NCBI GenBank assembly: GCA_963788225.1
Contig: CAWBGI010000003.1
Span: forward strand, 1-64,000
Direction of reading: 5' to 3'
Source of the DNA: Sulfotelmatobacter sp963788225
GTDB lineage: Bacteria; Acidobacteriota; Terriglobia; Terriglobales; Acidobacteriaceae
DNA: 64,000 bases
How positions within the stretch are numbered: the first letter of the stretch is position 1; every line of letters begins with the position of its first letter. The translations under genes and the position numbers were made by a program. The notes under the pieces were generated by a model. That model did not search any database. It saw nothing but the letters and a program-made list of their open reading frames with translations, and was not told where the DNA came from. This document shows positions 26,387-34,962 of this stretch, in pieces.

Positions 26387-26667
26387 GGTGGTGGGCAGTG
26401 GTTGAGACTGAACTACCTCCGCGACAATTTCAAGTGGAGGCAATTCCCCAGAAATAGCCTCAGGGCCATCGGCGCACAATGCGGGCCGCTGCGCCATAAG
26501 CAATTGGTGAATCATCCTAGGGGCAGCGCGCTGATTGCTTGCTGCGGTTGGGAGCGGCTGTTAGAATTGTGGATTCTTTTACCGCTCGGAAACAATCCAA
26601 TGCTGTAGAGACAGGTGTGCAATGCCGCCGGAAATGCCCGCGCGGCAAGGATTTACGGGAGGGTGGC

Positions 26668-28083
26668 TTGGCGACGACTGAATCCAGCAAATACGACCTG
26701 GCGATTATTGGAAGCGGGCCCGGAGGGTATGTGACGGCGATCCGCGCGGGGGAATGGGGTTTGAAGACGGTCGTGATCGAGAAAGACGGTTACCTGGGCG
26801 GGACGTGCCTGCACGTGGGATGCATCCCGACCAAGGTACTGCTGCACACCGCCGATATTTTGGACGAACTGCAACATGCCAGCGATTTTGGGATTGAGGT
26901 GAAGGATTTCAAGCTGGACTGGAAAGCGGTGCTGGCGCGCAAAACCCGGATTGTGAACAAGCATGCCAAGGGCATCGAGTTTCTATTCAAGAAAAACAAA
27001 GTGGATTCCGTGACAGGCTGGGGGCGGATCGCGGGGCCGGGGCGCGTGTCGGTGGAGAAAGATGGCCAGACCACGGAAATTACGGCGAAAAACATCATGT
27101 TGGCGACCGGCTCGTCGGCGCGGTCGCTGCCCGGCGTGAATATCGACGGAAAGACGATTTTGAGCAATATCGAAATTCTGGAACTGCCGGCGGTGCCGAA
27201 ATCGTTGGTGGTGGTGGGGGCGGGGGCGGTGGGAGTGGAATTCGCGTCCATGTTTCGCGCCTTTGGGACCGAGGTGACAATTCTGGAAATGCTGCCGCGG
27301 GTTGTGCCGGTGGAAGACGAAGAGATTTCCGCGGCACTGGACAAAGCATTCCGGAAAAAAGGAATACAGATTCAGACGGGAGCGAAGGTGCAAGGAGTGG
27401 CGACGGATGCCAAGGGCGCGACGGTGACCTACACCGATTCAGAGGGAAAGACGCAGAAAATTACGGCGGAAAAAATATTGATCGCGGTCGGGCGCGCGCC
27501 GAAGACGGAAAATGTGGGACTGGAGAAAACGAAGGCAAGAATCGAGCGAGGATTTGTTCACGTGGGTCCGTATATGGAGACGGATGAACCCGGGCTGTAT
27601 GCCATTGGGGACATTGTCGCGGGGATGCCGCAACTGGCGCACGCCGCCTCGATGGAGGGCATCACGGCCTTGGCGAAGATTTCCGGCAAGGTTTCCATGC
27701 CACCGCTGGACCGCACGCGGATTCCGGGCGCTACGTATTGTGAGCCGCAGATTGGGTCGGTGGGCCTGACGGAAAAGGCGGCGCGGGATGCAGGTTATAG
27801 CGTGAAGATTGGGAAATTCCCGTTTATCGGGAACAGCAAGGCCGCGATTCTGGGACAGCACGACGGATTTATTAAAGTGGTGGCCGAAGAAAAATATGGT
27901 GAGATTTTGGGGGTGCACATCATCGGGCCGCTGGCCACCGAAATTCTGGGGGAAGCGGTGACGGCGCTGCAACTGGAAGCTACCGTGGACGACATGATGG
28001 CCATGGTGCATGCGCATCCGACAGTGTGGGAGGGATTGGGCGATGCGTTTGCGGCGGTGCGCGGGTGGCAGATCAATATGTAA
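26668..28083 (+). CDS. lpdA: Dihydrolipoyl dehydrogenase (E3)
   Basis: 471-residue flavoenzyme that reoxidises the dihydrolipoyl arm of 2-oxoacid dehydrogenase E2 with NAD. FAD loop DLAIIGSGPGGYVTAIRAGE, redox pair in GGTCLHVGCIPTK (Cys47 and Cys52), NAD loop VVVGAGAVGVEFASMF, second FAD motif LYAIGDIV, and the catalytic His-Glu pair in HAHPTVWE. The start is the TTG at 26668 behind GGGAGGG; the frame is open further upstream but without family sequence. First gene of a same-strand run with lipB and the E1/E2 genes, which supports its role as E3 of that complex. Confidence 0.95.
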   Translation: MATTESSKYDLAIIGSGPGGYVTAIRAGEWGLKTVVIEKDGYLGGTCLHVGCIPTKVLLHTADILDELQHASDFGIEVKDFKLDWKAVLARKTRIVNKHAKGIEFLFKKNKVDSVTGWGRIAGPGRVSVEKDGQTTEITAKNIMLATGSSARSLPGVNIDGKTILSNIEILELPAVPKSLVVVGAGAVGVEFASMFRAFGTEVTILEMLPRVVPVEDEEISAALDKAFRKKGIQIQTGAKVQGVATDAKGATVTYTDSEGKTQKITAEKILIAVGRAPKTENVGLEKTKARIERGFVHVGPYMETDEPGLYAIGDIVAGMPQLAHAASMEGITALAKISGKVSMPPLDRTRIPGATYCEPQIGSVGLTEKAARDAGYSVKIGKFPFIGNSKAAILGQHDGFIKVVAEEKYGEILGVHIIGPLATEILGEAVTALQLEATVDDMMAMVHAHPTVWEGLGDAFAAVRGWQINM

Positions 28084-28135
28084 CGGTTTGAAATTGGTCC
28101 AGGGGCCCAACGCCCCCTTGTTCACCATCTAAGGT

Positions 28136-28151
28136 CGCGGCTAATGCCGCG
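28136..28151. repeat. GC hairpin between lpdA and lipB
   Basis: CGCGGC pairs with GCCGCG across TAAT. A second, weaker GGGGC/GCCCC stem lies about 25 bases upstream. No T-run follows either, so they may attenuate transcription or be dispersed repeats. Confidence 0.35.
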
Positions 28152-28211
28152 AACCACAAAACGAAATGCGATACGGCCTAATGGATGGACGTATAAAACG
28201 GAGCAATTGAA

Positions 28212-28943
28212 TTGCAAGAATGCGCAGTAGTTGATCTGGGGTTGATTGGATATGAGGCGGCGTGGGCGCTGCAACGGCGCGTTGTGGGTGCGCGCAAACT
28301 GGCGCTTGTGCCGGATGTATTGTTGCAGTGTGAGCATCCCCACGTGATCACGCTCGGACGCAACGGGCGGCGTGAGAATTTGTTGGCTCCCGAGCCGCTG
28401 CTGCGGCAAATGGGTGTGGAATTTCAATCGACCAACCGTGGCGGGGACATTACCTATCATGGGCCGGGCCAACTGGTGGCTTATCCGATTCTGAATTTGG
28501 CAGAAATTCGGCGCGATGTGGGGTGGTACGTGCGGCAGTTGGAAAAGGCCATGATTCGGGTGACGGCGGAATATGGAATTGTGGCCGGGCGGCGCGAGGG
28601 ACGGACGGGTGTTTGGGTGGACGTGGTCGAGCCGGACGGCGCGCGGTCGGAAGAAAAATTGGGCGCGATTGGAGTGCATATTAGCCGCTGGGTGACTTCG
28701 CACGGGCTGGCGTATAACGTGACGACCGACTTGCGGTACTTCGATTTGATTGTGCCGTGTGGGATCGCGGATAAACGGGCGACTTCGCTCGAACGGTTGC
28801 TGGGGCGGCGGGTGGAAATGAAGAGCGTGAAGGAGCAGATGGCGCGGCACTTGGGGGAATGTTTTGGGCGCGCAATGCGCGGGATGGAGATTGCGGAGTT
28901 GGAAGAGATGCTTGTGGCGGCGGAAGTGGCGGTTTCTGCGTAA
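28212..28943 (+). CDS. lipB: Octanoyl-[ACP]:protein octanoyltransferase
   Basis: 243-residue enzyme that moves octanoyl from acyl carrier protein to lipoyl-domain lysines, the first step of lipoylation. Family motifs seen: TNRGGDITYHGPGQLVAYPIL (its RGGDITYHGPGQ core), the catalytic Lys149 in EEKLGAIGVHISRW, and the acyl-carrying Cys183 in LIVPCGIADKRATS. The start is a TTG at 28212. Placement between E3 and E1/E2 genes fits a dedicated lipoylation supply. The partner sulfur-insertion enzyme LipA is not in the window. Confidence 0.95.
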   Translation: MQECAVVDLGLIGYEAAWALQRRVVGARKLALVPDVLLQCEHPHVITLGRNGRRENLLAPEPLLRQMGVEFQSTNRGGDITYHGPGQLVAYPILNLAEIRRDVGWYVRQLEKAMIRVTAEYGIVAGRREGRTGVWVDVVEPDGARSEEKLGAIGVHISRWVTSHGLAYNVTTDLRYFDLIVPCGIADKRATSLERLLGRRVEMKSVKEQMARHLGECFGRAMRGMEIAELEEMLVAAEVAVSA

Positions 28944-28954
28944 AAAAATCAAAA

Positions 28955-29065
28955 GCAGAGGCTTCACCGCCCTTCGGCTACGCTCCCTTCGGCGGGCTCA
29001 GGGCTGGCAGGGTAAACTCCGGCACAGAGGACGCAGAGGTTGCACGGAGACTTGGGGGGATTGAG
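28955..29065. repeat. Dispersed repeat copy between lipB and the E1-alpha gene
   Basis: GCAGAGGCTTCACCG, CTTCGGCGGGCTCAGGGC and CACAGAGGACGCAGAGG make this the inverted-orientation version of the element at 16505-16600 and 13115-13210. It occupies most of the 200-base gap. Confidence 0.55.
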
Positions 29066-29143
29066 TTAAACTGAACGGCGACATCCAGGACTGAGCAGTA
29101 AAACAAGCAAAAGAGTGGCCGGAGCGCCGGCGACAAGGAACGC

Positions 29144-30373
29144 ATGGAAAGTTCGCTGACACGAAAACAATTCCAGGAGCTGTACTACTACATGAGGCTC
29201 AACCGGTCGCTGGAAGACCGGCTGGTGAATTTATTCAAGCAGAACAAGGTGGTCGGCGGGCTATACGGCAGCCTGGGACAGGAAGCGACCTCAGTGGGCA
29301 CGGCGTATGCGTTGGGGCCGGGCGACTGGATCGCGCCCATGATCCGGAACGTCGGCGCGCTGCTGGTGCGTGGATATCCTCCGCGCGATATCTTGACGCA
29401 GTACATGGGGCGGTACACCTCGCCCACGCTCGGGAAAGACGGCACCAGCCACTTTGGCGATTTGAAAGTGCGGCACGTGGTGTCTCCGATTTCGATGCTG
29501 GGCGATTTGATTCCGGTGATGACCGGAGTGGCCATGGCCGGGAAATATTTGGGGCAGAAGATTGTGGCCATGACCTGGATTGGCGACGGAGGAACTTCCA
29601 CTGGCGCGTTTCACGAGGGAATGAATCTCGCGGCGGTGCAGAAGGCTCCTTTTGTATTGGTCATCGAGAATAACCAGTGGGCCTACTCGACCCCCGTGAG
29701 CCGGCAGGTGCCGTTGCGGGATTTAGCCGACCGCGCCAAGGCCTATGGAATTGCGAGCTATATTGTGGAAGGGAACGACGTGGTCGCGGTGTACGAGACT
29801 ACGCGGAAAGCCGTGGAGCAGTGCCGCGCGGGCGATGGGCCGGTGATTATCGAATCGAAGACCATGCGCATGCGCGGGCACGCGCAGCACGATCCGGCGG
29901 AATATGTGCCCAGGGAAATGTTTGAGTACTGGAAGAAGCGCGATCCGCTGGAGCTCTATATAAAATATCTGGACGAAAACAAATTGTGGGACGCGAAAAC
30001 GCGCGCGGAAATTGAGGCGCGGATTGACCGCGAATTGACGGAAGACCTGGCGGTTGCCGAGAGCGCACCGTTCCCCCCTCCGGAATTGGCGACGCAGGGC
30101 GTGTACTGTGACGGGTGCCACACGATTGAAGCGCAATGGAAGCGGCCGAAGGAAGAGGTGATGCCGCCGAAGTCGAGCGTGGAGCCGACGTGGAAAATGG
30201 TGAACGCGGGCGGTATGGCCAGCGGAGAGGCTCGGGTGGTGGCCGCCGCGGAGGAACGGGCGGCGCAAGGGAATGGGTCGCGGCCTCCGGCGGCGAAGAA
30301 GAATTCGCCCAAGAGCGCACAAAAAATGAAAGTGAGCGGCAAGAAGAACCCGGCGCGAAAGGTGCGGGTCTGA
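29144..30373 (+). CDS. 2-oxoacid dehydrogenase E1 alpha subunit with basic tail
   Basis: 409 residues. Thiamine-diphosphate E1-alpha: YGSLGQEATSVGTAYAL, then IGDGGTSTGAFHEGMNLAAV with GDG at 147-149 and the closing IENNQWAYSTP of the ThDP motif, and MRMRGHAQHDPAEY with the phospho-loop-like region. Pyruvate or branched-chain 2-oxoacid could be the substrate. After about residue 315 it departs from the family: CDGCH at 322-326, then a Lys/Ala-rich tail (KKNSPKSAQKMKVSGKKNP) to the end. The E1-beta gene begins 2 bases after the stop, so the pair is translationally coupled. Confidence 0.92.
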   Translation: MESSLTRKQFQELYYYMRLNRSLEDRLVNLFKQNKVVGGLYGSLGQEATSVGTAYALGPGDWIAPMIRNVGALLVRGYPPRDILTQYMGRYTSPTLGKDGTSHFGDLKVRHVVSPISMLGDLIPVMTGVAMAGKYLGQKIVAMTWIGDGGTSTGAFHEGMNLAAVQKAPFVLVIENNQWAYSTPVSRQVPLRDLADRAKAYGIASYIVEGNDVVAVYETTRKAVEQCRAGDGPVIIESKTMRMRGHAQHDPAEYVPREMFEYWKKRDPLELYIKYLDENKLWDAKTRAEIEARIDRELTEDLAVAESAPFPPPELATQGVYCDGCHTIEAQWKRPKEEVMPPKSSVEPTWKMVNAGGMASGEARVVAAAEERAAQGNGSRPPAAKKNSPKSAQKMKVSGKKNPARKVRV

Positions 30374-30375
30374 CC

Positions 30376-31401
30376 ATGGCGAAAAACACAGGCGCCCCCG
30401 CAAAGGGGAACGGCTCGGCGGGTGAGAAGACCCAAACCACTTTTCTGGAGGCCATTCGGCAGGCGCTGATTGAGGAGATGGACCGCGATCCTTCCGTGGT
30501 GATGATTGGCGAAGACATCGGCGTGTATGGCGGCGCGTTCAAAGTGACCGCAGGGCTGCTGGAGCGGTTCGGATGGGAGCGGATCATAGATACGCCCATC
30601 AGCGAGACGGCCATCATCGGCGCGGCGGTGGGAATGGCCTACCAGGGACTGCGGCCCGTGGCGGAGATGCAGTTCATCGATTTCATCGCCTGCTGCTTCA
30701 ACCAGCTCACGAATTTCGCGGCCAAGTCGCATTACCGCTGGGGCGCCCCGGTACCGATGGTGGTGCGCGGACCATCGGGCGGAGGTGTCCACGGCGGTCC
30801 GTTCCATTCGCAGAACCCGGAGATGTATTTCGCGCACACGCCCGGACTGAAGGTGGTGTATCCCGCAACGGCGTATGACGCGAAGGGGCTGCTCAAGTCG
30901 GCGATCCGCGATAACAACCCGGTGCTTTTTTTTGAGCACAAATTTTTGTACCGGCGGATCAAGGAAGAGCTGCCGGAGGAGGAATATCTGGTGCCGCTGG
31001 GAAAGGCGGCAGTGAAGCGCGAGGGACGCGACCTTACTCTGATTAGTTATGCGGCGTCGCTGCACACCTCGCTCGAGGCGGCGGAGACGCTGGCGCGCGA
31101 GGGGATCGAGTGCGAAGTGATTGACCTGCGCACGATTATGCCGCTGGACAAGGAAACGATTCTGGCCAGCGTCGCCAAGACCAACAAAATTTTGGTGGTG
31201 CACGAAGACACGCGGACGGGCGGGGTGGCGGGGGAGATCGCGGCGGTTGTGTGCGAGGACGCGTTTGAAGATTTGGACGGGCCGATCCTGCGCGTAACTT
31301 CGCTCGATACTCCGGTGCCGTATTCGCCACCGCTCGAGGAGCGCTTTCTGCCCAATGCCGAAAAGGTGGTTGCCGCGGCGCGGGAACTGGCGCGATATTA
31401 G
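30376..31401 (+). CDS. 2-oxoacid dehydrogenase E1 beta subunit
   Basis: 341 residues from the ATG at 30376. Transketolase pyrimidine and C-terminal domains: MIGEDIGVYGGAFKVTAGLL, DTPISETAIIGAAVGMAYQGLRPVAEMQF (DTPISE core), GGGVHGGPFHSQ and the C-terminal VVHEDTRTGGVAGEIAA. It forms the alpha2-beta2 E1 with the preceding gene. The frame is open upstream inside the alpha gene but carries no family sequence there. An unusual Lys/Gly-rich start (MAKNTGAPAKGNGSAGEKTQ) precedes the domain. Confidence 0.95.
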   Translation: MAKNTGAPAKGNGSAGEKTQTTFLEAIRQALIEEMDRDPSVVMIGEDIGVYGGAFKVTAGLLERFGWERIIDTPISETAIIGAAVGMAYQGLRPVAEMQFIDFIACCFNQLTNFAAKSHYRWGAPVPMVVRGPSGGGVHGGPFHSQNPEMYFAHTPGLKVVYPATAYDAKGLLKSAIRDNNPVLFFEHKFLYRRIKEELPEEEYLVPLGKAAVKREGRDLTLISYAASLHTSLEAAETLAREGIECEVIDLRTIMPLDKETILASVAKTNKILVVHEDTRTGGVAGEIAAVVCEDAFEDLDGPILRVTSLDTPVPYSPPLEERFLPNAEKVVAAARELARY

Positions 31402-31461
31402 TTGTTGAAGATTATATTTACCGAACGTAAATGAGGTTTGCGTCCCAGACAGGAGAAACAC

Positions 31462-32904
31462 ATGGCCGTTGACGTCATCATGCCCCAAATGGGCGAAAGC
31501 ATTTTTGAAGGCACCATCACCAAGTGGCTGAAGAAGCCCGGCGACAAGGTGGAGCGCGACGAGCCGCTCTTTGAAATTTCCACCGACAAAGTGGACGCGG
31601 AGATTCCCGCGCCCGCGGCCGGGGTGCTTAAGGAAATCAAGGTCGGCGAGGGGAAGACGGTGCCCATCCAGACCATAGTAGGAGTGATTGATGCCGCAGG
31701 AAGCGCGTCGGCGACGGCAGGGGCACCTGCCGCGCCTGTAGCGGCTCCGGCACAGGTTCCGGCTGGCGCGCCGAAAAAAGAGGAAGTGAAGGCGACTCCT
31801 GCGAAATCTCCGGCGCCGCGGGCACCCGAAACTAGAGCGCCCGCTGTGGAAAGGGCCAGCGCGGCGAGCGCATCGGCTTCAGCAACCGCCCCGGCGCGCG
31901 TGCCGACGGCGGCACCGGGGGATGGCCGGCGCGTTCACAGCTCGCCCTTGGTGCGCAGACTGGCACGGGAGAGCAATATCGAACTGGACTCGCTGGCCGA
32001 ATCAGGGACCGGCGCGGGAGGGCGGATCAGCAAGAAAGACATCATGGCGGCCATTGCCGCGGGTCGAGTGCCGCCGGCACCGGCAACCTCCGGCGCGAGC
32101 GGCGCCGCGGCTCCTGCTTCGGCGCCGGCCAAACCATCCGCACCCGGAGTTGCCGGCGCGGCGGCACACGTGGCCCTGGAAAACGCCGTGCCGCGCGAGA
32201 GGATTTACTTCGGCAAGTACGAAGTTCAACCCATGTCGGTCATGCGGCAGAAAATTGCCGAGCACATGGTGGCCTCCAAACACGTGTCGCCGCATGTCTA
32301 TTCCATTGACGAAGCGGACATGAGCAAGGTGTCGGCAGCGCGGGCGAAATCCAAAGACGAGTTTGAAAACAACTACGGCGCCAAGCTGACTTTCATGCCC
32401 TTTTTTCTGCGGGCTGCAGTGGAAGCGCTGCGGGCGTTTCCTACGGTAAATGCCTCGGTGGACGGGACCAACGTGGTGCTGCACCGGGAAATCAATATCG
32501 GCGTGGCGGTGGCTCTGGAGAACGGGCTGATTGTGCCGGTGATCCGGAACGCGGAAGAGAAAAACTTTTTGGGCCTGCAGCGGGCCATGAACGACCTGGC
32601 AGAACGCGCCCGGACCAAAAAGCTCAAGCCTGAAGAGGTGCAGGAAAGTACCTTCGCCATCACCAACCCGGGAGTTTTTGGCGGGCTGATGGGACTGCCG
32701 GTGATCAACCAGCCGAATGTGGCCATCCTGGGGATTGGGACCATCCAGAAGCGGGCGGTGGTGATCGAGGATGCCATCGCCATTCGCTCCATGGTGTATC
32801 TGACGCTGAGCTATGACCACCGCGTGGTGGATGGCGCCATCGCCCACCAGTTCATGGGCAAGCTGAAGAGCGTGCTCGAAAACTGGAGCGAGCCGCTGAT
32901 CTAA
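31462..32904 (+). CDS. 2-oxoacid dehydrogenase E2 (lipoyl acyltransferase)
   Basis: 480 residues. One lipoyl domain at 1-75 with the modified Lys43 in EISTDKVDAEIPAPAAG; an Ala/Pro-rich flexible linker at about 80-150; an E1/E3-binding domain at about 155-195 (HSSPLVRRLARESNIELDSL, GRISKKDIMAAI); a second linker; and the catalytic core from about 240, ending in SYDHRVVDGA with His453 and Asp457. An AGGAG sits upstream of the ATG at 31462. Last gene of the lpdA-lipB-E1-E2 run. The substrate class (pyruvate, branched-chain or 2-oxoglutarate) is not decided by sequence; the same-operon E1 alpha/beta favours pyruvate or branched-chain. Confidence 0.93.
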   Translation: MAVDVIMPQMGESIFEGTITKWLKKPGDKVERDEPLFEISTDKVDAEIPAPAAGVLKEIKVGEGKTVPIQTIVGVIDAAGSASATAGAPAAPVAAPAQVPAGAPKKEEVKATPAKSPAPRAPETRAPAVERASAASASASATAPARVPTAAPGDGRRVHSSPLVRRLARESNIELDSLAESGTGAGGRISKKDIMAAIAAGRVPPAPATSGASGAAAPASAPAKPSAPGVAGAAAHVALENAVPRERIYFGKYEVQPMSVMRQKIAEHMVASKHVSPHVYSIDEADMSKVSAARAKSKDEFENNYGAKLTFMPFFLRAAVEALRAFPTVNASVDGTNVVLHREINIGVAVALENGLIVPVIRNAEEKNFLGLQRAMNDLAERARTKKLKPEEVQESTFAITNPGVFGGLMGLPVINQPNVAILGIGTIQKRAVVIEDAIAIRSMVYLTLSYDHRVVDGAIAHQFMGKLKSVLENWSEPLI

Positions 32905-32940
32905 GCGCCGAACCTGACGGAAAATTCGATTGGAATTGAG

Positions 32941-32975
32941 AATGGCCGGCCTTGCAGATGGGCCGGCCATTTTCG
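32941..32975. terminator. Strong hairpin after the E2 gene, probably bidirectional
   Basis: AATGGCCGGCC (32941-32951) pairs perfectly with GGCCGGCCATT (32961-32971) across 9 bases, followed by TTTT on the + strand side with AAT on the other. A smaller CGGGC/GCCCG stem follows at about 32982-32996. It lies between two convergent genes, as expected for a shared terminator. Confidence 0.7.
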
Positions 32976-33013
32976 ATTTCCGGGCGCAAAGCCCGTTTCC
33001 AAAAGACAGAGTC

Positions 33014-33865
33014 TCAATGCACCTGGGGCCGTATCTGGTGCGACCAGGCCGGCAGGCGCGAAAGCGGAACGAGTTCAATTCTTTCTTCCTGGAACAATCC
33101 GGCAATGAAGCGATGGCGGTCGTTTTCTTCCGGTCGCGGCTCGATTTCGGTGATGGCCACGAATTCCACTTTTTCAATTTTGGAGCGGATAGCATCGGCG
33201 GTATAGGCCAGGACTTTGGCCTGCGCCGGATCGCGAGTCAGCGCCAGAGAATGGATGAAGCCGCGCGTTCCGTTGCGGCGGTAGGAGTAATCGAGGCGCA
33301 GTGGATCGCCCTTATAGGTGAAGTCGTCCACGTGGACGCTACGAGCAAGCTTGGGCCACAGGCCGGTGGTGCGGAAGACCTGATTTGCCCGGGAACGAAT
33401 GTCGCTGCGGCTTCCCGCGGTTTCGCCGGTTGCGGCGCGGGGGCGCGGAGGGGCCACATGACTGGAATACAAACGATCGAGTTCGGCGTCAAGATCGGCG
33501 GCCAGCAAACCCTTTTGGGGGCTGAACTGCACGGCGTTGGATAGGTTCTGGTCGAGTTTTGCAACCCAGGCCGCCAGATCTCCGCGGTGGGAGGAAAGAG
33601 AATCTTCCAGGAAGGGCGCGACGCCGCGCAGCAAAGTTTCGTCGGCAGCCGGATGCAGGCGGCGCAGGCGCGCGAACTCCGATTCCTCCTCGATGAGGCG
33701 CACGCGGAAACGGCCCGCGCCGGGCTCGTGGACCACGATCCCGATGTTGACCCACTCGTCGCGGATCAGATTGGGGATGTAGCGAATGACCTGGTAGGCG
33801 AATGGATTCAAGTTATTTTCACTTGCGTTTTTGTTTTGGTTATCCATTGGATGCATTTCCTTCAT
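33014..33865 (-). CDS. DUF3037 family protein
   Basis: 283 residues. Opening AYQVIRYIPNLIRDEWVNIGIVVHEPGAG (its VIRYIPN...EWVNIGIVV core) is the DUF3037 signature as I remember it. A middle helical region follows, and a C-terminal part of unknown fold. No catalytic motif is recognised. It begins 3 bases after the stop of the HipA-like kinase gene, so the two are translationally coupled. The same pairing is, to my memory, recurrent in other bacteria, which implies a shared job. Function unknown. Confidence 0.75.
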   Translation of the reverse strand: MKEMHPMDNQNKNASENNLNPFAYQVIRYIPNLIRDEWVNIGIVVHEPGAGRFRVRLIEEESEFARLRRLHPAADETLLRGVAPFLEDSLSSHRGDLAAWVAKLDQNLSNAVQFSPQKGLLAADLDAELDRLYSSHVAPPRPRAATGETAGSRSDIRSRANQVFRTTGLWPKLARSVHVDDFTYKGDPLRLDYSYRRNGTRGFIHSLALTRDPAQAKVLAYTADAIRSKIEKVEFVAITEIEPRPEENDRHRFIAGLFQEERIELVPLSRLPAWSHQIRPQVH

Positions 33866-33868
33866 GGC

Positions 33869-34678
33869 TCACTTCCAGTTTGAAAATGGCTGCCGGGAAG
33901 ATTTTCTGGCTTCTTCAATCTGCTCGCGTACGCGGACCCGGCAGCGGTCGAGCCTCTCCAGCAAGGCATACAGCGCGTCCAGGTCGCCGTCGTACCATTC
34001 CGGCGGAACCTGCTTGGCGGCCTGGTCGAGTTCGTCCAGGGTGATGCGTTGCTCCAGGCGCGCCAGCCAGGGCTCAAAGGAATCCAGTGCACGCACCGAG
34101 TCGTACACGCGCTGGCGGGAATACAGGCCGCGCAGGGGAGCATCGGGAAAATTCCATTCTCCGGCATTGAAGCAGAAGCCGTTGTCAATCATCAACGCCC
34201 TCATGGGGGCCAGTTGAGGGGCGCGGCCCGCCTGGCGGAAGAAAACCGCCTGCCGCCCGTTGGTGTTGCAGGTCCATTTGTCGAACACCAGCATCCCCAG
34301 GAAATCCTGCCGGTTTTCAACTTCGGCGAGAGCGTCATCGGGCAGGAAATCGAAAGCGGAGGTTTCCGCGGGGTCGCCGGGATAACGCGAGCCAAACTGC
34401 AGTCCTGGTTTGCAGGGCGAGCGCGTCAATCCAATTTGAACCACCAGCTCTTCGGTCAAGCGGATCAGCTCCTCTTCCACCTCAACCACGGCGAAGGGCG
34501 CCGCGGGCAGGCCGAGATTTTTGGCTAAGATGGTCCCAAGCAGTTCATTGGCCAGGACGCGGGTGTGCTGTGGGTTGTTCTGAAACTTCACCACGTAGTA
34601 GTAATTGTCGGAGCAACGCATCAAGTGCGATTGTGCTCCGCCCCGCATCCGTCGAATATGCTCCACGGCCTTGGGCAT
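33869..34678 (-). CDS. HipA-like kinase
   Basis: 269 residues, shorter than HipA toxin kinases (about 440). Kinase features: a Gly-rich start RRMRGGAQSHLMRCSD, a candidate ATP lysine in YYYVVKFQNN (Lys31), a catalytic-loop-like FDKWTCNTNGRQAVFF (Asp133, Asn138) and a metal-binding ALMIDNGFCFNAG (Asp165). This is the small HipA-like domain often seen with DUF3037. No HipB-type antitoxin is adjacent, so it is not a classic hipBA module. Substrate unknown; it could phosphorylate a protein or nucleotide target. Confidence 0.75.
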   Translation of the reverse strand: MPKAVEHIRRMRGGAQSHLMRCSDNYYYVVKFQNNPQHTRVLANELLGTILAKNLGLPAAPFAVVEVEEELIRLTEELVVQIGLTRSPCKPGLQFGSRYPGDPAETSAFDFLPDDALAEVENRQDFLGMLVFDKWTCNTNGRQAVFFRQAGRAPQLAPMRALMIDNGFCFNAGEWNFPDAPLRGLYSRQRVYDSVRALDSFEPWLARLEQRITLDELDQAAKQVPPEWYDGDLDALYALLERLDRCRVRVREQIEEARKSSRQPFSNWK

Positions 34679-34910
34679 GGCACGCTATGCTATCGGCGGT
34701 TAGCCAAAGCGGCAAGTGAAGAATGTTTACCCGTAGGGCTAAAACGGAAGGACCACGGCACAGAACGGACCAGCCTGCGCGAAAATTGCGCCAACCTGAA
34801 ACATGAGCGGGAATATCCCGAATAGAATCGGCGGCCCCGGAATGGCTCCCGAGGAAAAACAGTTCTGAGTTTTCATCGATGAGAATACTTCTGGAAATGA
34901 TGGGTGCTGC

Positions 34911-34941
34911 AAAAAAAATGCCCGGGATTTCTCCCGGGCAT
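34911..34941 (-). terminator. Intrinsic terminator of the lysine-rich protein gene
   Basis: On the minus strand, TGCCCGGGA and TCCCGGGCA form a perfect 9-bp stem with a 4-base loop followed by eight T residues. It lies 22 bases after the stop at 34963 and has the textbook form of a rho-independent terminator. Confidence 0.9.
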
Positions 34942-34962
34942 CTAGCAGAATGAAAAGAGAAC

